From: Euptelea pleiosperma | Lineage: Eukaryota; Streptophyta; Magnoliopsida; Ranunculales; Eupteleaceae | Direction of reading: 5' to 3' | Assembly: GCA_035048495.1 (NCBI GenBank) | Contig: CM068553.1 | Span: 28,916,978 to 28,980,977, forward strand | DNA: 64,000 nt | In this document: positions 57,527-64,000 of the stretch, in pieces | Numbering within the stretch: the stretch's first letter is position 1 | Layout of the letters: every line of letters begins with the position of its first letter | Notes under the pieces: model-generated | Database searches by the model: none | What the model was told of the DNA's origin: nothing | What the model saw: the letters and a program-made list of their open reading frames with translations, nothing else | Translations under genes and position numbers: made by a program

Positions 57527-60500
57527 GTGAGTAATTTTTCCTTATTGCTACTTAGTTTTTGGTGGTTGTGGTTTTTCCTTGTGTGTGAAAAAATTCTACT
57601 CGAATGGTTAGCATAGGTAAGGAGACATTGCACTTCATGTATAAAGGTCATCCATTGGAATAATTTTTCAGAAGCATAAATCCAAGTTAGAAGCTAGTGT
57701 TTTGATTTTAGCATTTGACTTGCCCAAGTTAAATGCTTTTAAGTTTGAATTATTTTTTCTGCCATAATTGAAATATCATGAAACAAAAAGGTTTGTAAAC
57801 TGGATGTTAGTAGCTTATTTTAGGCCCATCTGCTTTTTTATTTCCTTATTTTTCCCTCTTTAGACACAACATACTAAAGGCCTCTTTTGTTTATGGTTGG
57901 ACAATAAAGAAAAATTCCACATTTGTCGTATATGCGCACTTGACTTGAGTAGGGAATGTTCGAGCCCATCTTTTACTTTTCTTGGTGTTGTTTTCTTCAA
58001 TATAGTCTAAAGTTGGTACTTGATGTCAAGCCATACTAACGTGGCATAAAGTCTTATGCTTTTTTTGATGTCAAGCGCCACAGGCTACTAGAGAGCTGAC
58101 TTGGGTTAAGATTTTTTTTTACTGAATTAGTATCCCGATGAGGATTTCTGGGATGTCCTCAAATGCAATAATGTCTTATTTACTATTAGTTGTTTGGATC
58201 ATAGTAGGGATTCTAATTTTTGTAAGTTTTAACTTTCTTCTTTCCTCCCTATTGCTGGAGGCATGGGCTTTTGTGTTTGATTTTGCTAAGTGTGATTTAA
58301 TTTGCAATGTTTTCTATTATAGATAATCACAAGACCCTTGGAAGGTCTTGCAACGGAATCAGCTTCGGACTTACAGAAAGTTTTAATAGTGAAAACATAC
58401 ACTTGGCAAATGAGTGCTTTTCATCAACTCAAGATAGTGCTTCATGATTTCCAAAGTTGAATGGGAGCAATGTTGTTCCTCATTTTTTGCTACTGTCTTG
58501 AGGACTCGTATGCTTGTTAGCTTAGAGTTTTTTTTTGTACTAGTTAAATTACTGTTAATGCCTTGCTTTGGCTACATGCATGTATCTGCAAGTGTGCTAT
58601 AATGATGCACATATAATGGCTAGATTCTGTGAGCAGTAAGGCGGAAATGATTTTCCACCTCGAATTGTGTTTGATCACAGTGCAAGGCCCCTTTTTTGGG
58701 AGATGTCTTACAAGTTTCTGCCTTTGCTTTGATCACTTTGCATGTACTTTTTGATCATGTTACGTGATTGTTGTTTGTTTATCTTTTTCATTTACCAGGC
58801 TTTGGCACCCATTTGAAAGGCTCAATGTTAAGGTGAATGAGGCTTTTCTTCGTGTGCTACTTTATTGTTACTCACAAATAAATAGGTGATTGTTGCTGGC
58901 ACTTGTAGTAGCTTGCCACTTGTTACTCAATGGTATAGTGGATCCAGCAAGGAAAAAACTGTTGAGATCATTTCTCGCAGATGAAAACCTTAATGTGCAT
59001 CTGTCCTCATAATCAGATCTTTTGTTTTTGTTGACAACAAGGTAATGTTGTTATATATTGCTTAGTCACCTTAGGTAGAAGGGTTAGGAAGATAAAATTC
59101 TATTGAATTGAGCACAAGTTTTTTTTACCGCTCAGTCCATTCAGGCCTTCTGATTGTTCTGACTGGACAGCTTGACTCCACAATCATTCAGGCCTTTTTG
59201 GTGATTTGATTCTTTATCTGGAGGACTGATCTGGGAAAATTCTTATCATTTCTTTTTTTTTTTCAAATTAATTTTATTAAAAGATTTCACTTTTACTTAT
59301 TAGTGCATGTTCTTGACATATATCAACTAAAGGTCCAAATAAAGATTCAGTACTTCACAATGGCACTATGCTTGTAGCCATTGTTGATAGGAAGTATCAA
59401 CTTTAGTGATGGACCGAGCTGCTGTACATGTGGCTCTAGTCTGACTTCCCTATCCCATCCCATCTAACATTGAGTTGATGGAGGGAGTACAACAACTATA
59501 TATGAATTATCTACAAGAGATAAATCAATGAGATAGTGATTTGTTGATGGATGGCAGCATGGTTTGTTTGACAAGGGCATGAGGGTGCTAATTTCCCAAT
59601 GTGTTAGTGAAATGATCTTCTTATGTGCCTTTGTTGCCTTTCCCATGGTAGTAGATGAGGAAGACAATAGGTGACAAGTAAATGGCTTACAATTTTGTTA
59701 GTTCCAGCATCTGTGTAAGCCAGTCTTATGCTGTTGGATAAATTTCAATTTGGTTAGTCATTTTCAATTTTTTTGGGTTTTCGTTCAAATTATCTAGTAC
59801 ATCCCTATAAATACCATAATACCCTACAGACTACATCTTACAACAGTGTGAACTACCAATGACCTAGTCCTAGTGTGTAACTTAAGTAGCAGACGGGAAA
59901 TGTACTACAACAGGGCATATGAGACAACTAGAAAAATCCTATAAATCTCTTCTCAGATTTAATAAAGAATTCAGCTGGCATAATGGAATGATATGAGCTG
60001 AATAGGGTAAAGATTAAGAATATGATTTTAGACTGTATAGCTAAAAACAGAGGATTAGAAAAGATTTTGTGATGCACATGAATTGTTTTACGAGCGGCGG
60101 AATATTGTAAGGGATTAAATGGGACTGATCTGGACATAAGTTGATTCAAATTTGGAAAGATAAGAGGTTATGACTGTGGAGGCTTTAGGTACTAGTTTCA
60201 GGAGATTCAGAAGGACTGGTTAAGGTTTGGCAGGTTAGACTGAAGGGCTGTAGACAACTATGAAGGATACATGCTTAGGATTAAGTACAGATGCATAGGA
60301 CGGGTTTGACTTCAATGTGGATTCAAAAGAAACCAACAAACACTGTAAAGATTGTTGTTGAATCTCTAATTGTGAATTACGATTATGTTAGCACAAGGGT
60401 GATTGATTTGGCAGCTGTTGTTGAATCTCTAATTGTGTTGTGATGTAATTTCTTCTGTATAAGACAGTAATGGAGGTTGTCTCACATGTTTAAATTTCTA

Positions 60501-60687
60501 TTTGGTTAATGGTTTCCAGGGATCATACCCCATTAAGAGTTACAAGATGGTTTTCTGGTCATGTGGGCTAGTGATGTGATAGATTGGACTGCAATCTGAG
60601 AAACAATCAGTTGAATTAGGCACATGGACAGGGAGATTGCCCAACCATACCTTACTTGTAAAAGAACTAGTCTGAAACATCATCAGA
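57527..60687. other. Intron-like DNA with no firm gene
   Basis: T-rich, mostly non-coding. At 58324-58460 an open frame follows a splice-like ATTATAG (IITRPLEGLATESASDL), unassigned. Confidence 0.3.
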
Positions 60688-60945
60688 ATGATACATGGCA
60701 CTCTTTCGGGTGCACTAACACTGTTAATGTTTGGCCCATCCCTTGGTGGATCTACACACCAAAAATAGCCTGATTGGTGATTTTCTAGCTATTAATTTTA
60801 ATAATTTTTCATCATGGGCTTCTTGAACAGGTGTCTAGTTGAGTTCTAAGCCCTTGATGAAAACTGGCTCAAATCTAATGCCTAGGAATCACCGCTTATT
60901 TTGTGTGTGTAGATCTACAAAGTGATGGGCTGAACATTAGTAAGG
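60688..60945. mobile_element. M5: degenerate fold-back MITE
   Basis: GGCACTCTTTCGGGTGCAC and TTTGGCCCATCCCTTGGTGG, mirrored around 60910-60945; same family as M1 but decayed. Confidence 0.55.
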
Positions 60946-62833
60946 TCCGTTGAAGTTGGATGGTCATTATTTTTCTGTGTTGGTCTTGCTATTCTTGTGG
61001 TGGGAATCTCCATGTACAGCCTTGATCTTGAGACGATGATGCTACAATAGTGCTAACACTCTTGGTCGTCGATGTGTTCAAACCATTGGATGTCGATGCT
61101 ATAGTAAAGTCCTATATATGGACATTTTAACACTCAATGGTGGCTGTCTGGGAGTATGGAAGTTTACTTGGTCTTGTCTTGGACTCCAAGTGAAGATGAA
61201 CTTTAGAGGTCTTCTTTGATAATGGGACAGCAATATTCCCAAGGCCTAAAAGATTTGACCCACCACTTTGATAATCGTATTTTTGGATTACATTTTTTTT
61301 TGAATTTTCAGATTACATAAATCTTGTGAATTGTTTCATTTTTATGCTAGCTAGGAAAATTAAAGAAAACCTTTGAGTTATTGGATCTCGTTAAAAGCAG
61401 GTGTTTCCCTTATGGGTCCTTTCTTTGTTTCTTTTTTGCTAGTTTCTTTGTTTCCCATTACTAAATATGATATGCCCAATTGCTAAACTTTTGGATGGAG
61501 AATGGTTACGTGTACAGTTACTTCTAACTACCTAAATGCTTGCATAGCGTGAACCCTTGCAGTGAATGAGTGGCTAAATTATGTTATTTTCCTTTAGTTT
61601 TGTTAAAAAAAATTGGCCAAAAACAGCATTTACCAATCTGACCTACATGCAAGTTTTGTCTTGATATTTTTGAAGTTTTGCTCTTGGTGCATTTTATTAC
61701 CATTGGAACATCATAAAAAGGAATTTGAGATTATTTTCAGTTCTAAACTTGTGAGCCACAATATTTTTTGGTGATGAGGAGATCATCCTCACCAAAAATC
61801 AGCCCTTAACACATTTCCATCCATATTGATGTGGGTTGAGTTATTTTTTGACATGCCTAATTTGAGACACATATGTGGGGTCCAGATGGAGATGATTCGA
61901 GGCAGATTTTTGGTGAGTATGAGTCCCTTGCCATTGAGATCATCCTCACCAAAGGTCAGCTCGTTCCAAAATTTGCTAACCCAATCAGATGTAGACTTAA
62001 AGTTAACAATGAAATGGATGGTCTAGAAGTTTTCAATTTGTAATCCACTTTCATAGGGCTAGAATGTTGGAATCATCTCCATATGGGCCCCAAATGTTCA
62101 TGTCAAGATAATGCATGTGGGTTATAGTTTGAGGATAACCTCTTCAACTTGTAATCCACATGGAGATGAATTAAGTGCGAATTTTTTGTGAGGACTCATT
62201 ACTAGCCTATGAAAAGTGATTTCAAAGTGTTCTGACCTTCTATTTCACTGTTAATTTTATGTCCACATATGATAGGGTTACAAATGGGCTGATATTTTGT
62301 GAGGATGATCTACTCACTACCAAAAACCAGCCCTTAACTCATCTCCTTGAGGGGCCCACACATAGGAATGTCAAATGGAGTAAAGGTCATGGGAATAACT
62401 TTTATATAATTAATAAAAACTAGGTTTTTATTTACCATCTGTACCCACCATTGGTGAACATTCCATCACTTCAGATTGTGCGATAGGTGGGCCACCTCTT
62501 GCATGGTCCGTAGGCCAAAAATATACTGATCTAAGATCCTATGAGTGATAATTGCATGCTTTTGGACTGTCATAAAATTGCAGGCAGCGACTTGTAAAAA
62601 ATCCATTGGTTGAATGATTAGGATCATTCAATTGATGTGTGTTATGGGTTATGGCCCACCCAAGAGCTGGCCCGTTAGTGGACACTCCACATCAACGAGG
62701 AATGCACACTGATAGGATTGAAGTTCACTTTAGACAAGCCTTTAGTTTGTAGGGGAGTTACATTGGAGCTCTTTCTTTCTTTTAAAAGGTAACTTAAATG
62801 ACCAAAAAAGTAATAGCATTTCTATTTGTACAG
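60946..62833. repeat. Degenerate inverted repeats, non-coding
   Basis: GATCATCCTCACCAAAAATC (61782), variants near 61940 and 62325, and reversed TTTTTGTGAGGA forms (62190, 62298) suggest decayed MITE copies. At 62460-62710 another pair of inverted GTGGGCC/GGCCCAC arms occurs. Confidence 0.45.
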
Positions 62834-62914
62834 GCTGCCCAAACGGAGGTGAACTTCTGCAAAGAGCTGGACAACCTGATTGCCAGGTTCATCAAGAAGA
62901 TAGTTGCTTTGACA
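62834..62914 (+). CDS. Candidate exon 81 bp, unknown gene
   Basis: Acceptor TTTGTACAG and donor GTAGGT. Exactly 27 codons, reading EVNFCKELDNLIARFIKK within it. Phase 0 at both ends and fits the next 21-bp exon. Helical, coiled-coil-like; family not recognised. Confidence 0.45.
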
Positions 62915-63159
62915 GTAGGTTTTGCTATTATTTTCATCTACATCACTTGAGTGTCGACATTTCAGTAATTTTTCTCTGTTTATATTTGGATCTTGGGTTT
63001 ATTTCATTAAGTTATAGAAACAGTCTTGTATTAGCTTGTGATTTCTATTAGTGATTCAGGACTCATTTTTCAGATTGTGGTGGAGGATTTTCAATTTGAT
63101 GTATAGATGAGAAATCTAAGCTTTTGGATGAAGATTTGAATGCTTTGCTGTTCTTGCAG

Positions 63160-63180
63160 AGTGCTTTTAAGAAGTGTGAG
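63160..63180 (+). CDS. Candidate micro-exon 21 bp
   Basis: Between TTCTTGCAG and GTGAGTG; codes SAFKKCE in phase 0 after the 62834 exon. Micro-exons occur in plant genes, so the call rests on splice signals and phase only. Confidence 0.35.
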
Positions 63181-64000
63181 GTGAGTGGTGACACATGAAT
63201 CTAAGATCATAGAACTGACTTAATTCTCTTCTTGTAAAACACTAAAGTCTTGACTTAACATGCTATGATCTAGTTGTTCACCTCAAATGGTTTTCCCTTC
63301 CCAATAGTAGTACTCATCTTCGCATATGGCTGTTACAACAGTGCTTTGAATGTCTAGGCATAGCAAGTAACAATTCATATGATGAGAAACTCTATATTAT
63401 GACTTTTGGCTCTATCAACCCTATCTGAATGGTCTTATAGTATTCAAATGAATGCCCTAACTGCTTGACGGACTATGTTAGAGATAGTGTTTTTAAACAC
63501 TAAGGCATGAGGCAAGGCACTTCACCAGCCAAAGCCTTGAGGGGCAAGGTGTAAGCCTCACGTGCACACATAGAGATATTATGTATAATTATGAATTACT
63601 TTTTGATTTTTTTGTTTTCTAAAATAGAAATAAAGAGACAAACTAAAAAATGTGGACTGAAGTTTAAAACTGAAGAAGAAAAAGAAGAAAGAAATCGTGG
63701 GCTGAAAGTAACGTGGATTGGACTAAAACTAAGAAGAATTGAATTTTCAGAAAGCAGAGAAGGACGAAGAATAGTAAAAAGAAGTAAAACATGGACTGAA
63801 ATTCAAACAAAAAAAGAATTGCACAATGAAGAGCATAAACAAAAAACAGAATAAAGAAGAAGAAGAAGAAAAACATAAGTACAAATACGTGAAGAACTCA
63901 AAGAAAATGACCCTCCTAACTTCATGGTATTTTCTGTGAGAATGAACTAGCATTTGTTGGTCATTTTTCATCTTCCTCTTTTTTGCTTCCTATTAGAAAT
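63181..64000. other. Intron-like and A-rich DNA at window end
   Basis: 63480-63570 carries AAGGCATGAGGCAAGGC and GGGGCAAGGTGTAAGCC repeats seen in many plant repeats. The purine-rich ORFs at 63591 are low complexity and not taken as genes. Confidence 0.35.

Larger units (their letters stand above)
54352..64000 (+). mobile_element. CACTA-type transposon end with following interior; far end not in window
   Basis: CACTACAACAAAA at 54352 is a typical plant CACTA terminus. It is followed at once by the subterminal inverted motifs TTTTAATGGC and GCCATTAAAA, recurring to about 54540. It breaks G gag. The probable 3-bp target is cct (54349-54351). No matching opposite terminus and no transposase motif was found up to 64000. 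So how much of the rest belongs to it is open. Confidence 0.65.

Noticed and set aside
58138..58326. 62-residue hydrophobic ORF as a membrane protein gene
   Set aside because: T-rich intron-like DNA gives such ORFs by chance; no start context or relatives seen.
62834..63180. SPX- or SNARE-like domain from the candidate exons
   Set aside because: Too short, and no diagnostic motif could be named.
63591..63971. Lys/Glu-rich and Phe-rich ORFs at the window end
   Set aside because: Both are low-complexity readings of the same A-rich stretch.

Overview
The window is plant nuclear DNA and consists almost entirely of nested transposable elements. Ty3/Gypsy LTR retrotransposons with Tat-type and Athila-type hallmarks, hAT-like and fold-back MITEs and a CACTA end point to an angiosperm with a large, repeat-rich genome. 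I could not narrow the species. No intact cellular protein gene was recognised. All element coding regions carry stops, frameshifts or insertions. Element labels T1, K, J, A-I and M1-M5 are mine.

Left block (1-16367). One Tat-like element (T1) lies on the minus strand. It runs from the 3' LTR (1-896, first ~64 bases missing) to the 5' LTR (15450-16367). It has a PBS, PPT, gag-protease-RT-RNaseH-integrase in one broken frame, and an extra antisense gene (aORF, 1315-3403, plus strand) with its own TATA box. It is interrupted by a hAT MITE (4273-4688, TSD gccctctg/gccgtctg) and two long solo LTRs: A (4751-7243, TSD gggcc) and B (12112-14864, TSD gtcca). T1 itself sits in a fold-back MITE.

Spacer (16368-19392). 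It holds fold-back MITEs, a direct duplication, an AT-rich MITE and a minus-strand chromovirus pol relic.

Right block (19393-64000). A second Tat-like element K (plus strand) begins in the chromovirus relic. Its gag is split by C (21851-24034, TSD gctac), a hAT-like element (24409-24891, with fold-back M2 inside), D (25020-40217, TSD ccctc) and J (from 40250). D has two ~2.8 kb LTRs and is itself interrupted by solo LTRs F (29346-31967, TSD gtaaa) and E (37531-39085, TSD tttcc). J, a third Tat-like element, keeps its 3' LTR and an aORF and is cut by I (from 43842). I is cut by G (from 44607), an Athila-like element on the plus strand. G is cut by solo LTR H (48743-53263, TSD ccttc) and, in gag, by a CACTA-type end at 54352. 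The last 9.6 kb lies inside this CACTA end or beyond it and contains candidate short exons of an unrecognised gene.

A-I belong to one LTR family, called family L here. Its LTRs start TGATATTCGC and end in TTTCA, have a tRNA-Asp-type PBS and a GGTTGGGGGT-type PPT, and share a tRNA-like segment and strong hairpins. This family, with its conserved non-coding structure and a gag-deleted member (D), is the most interesting content of the window.
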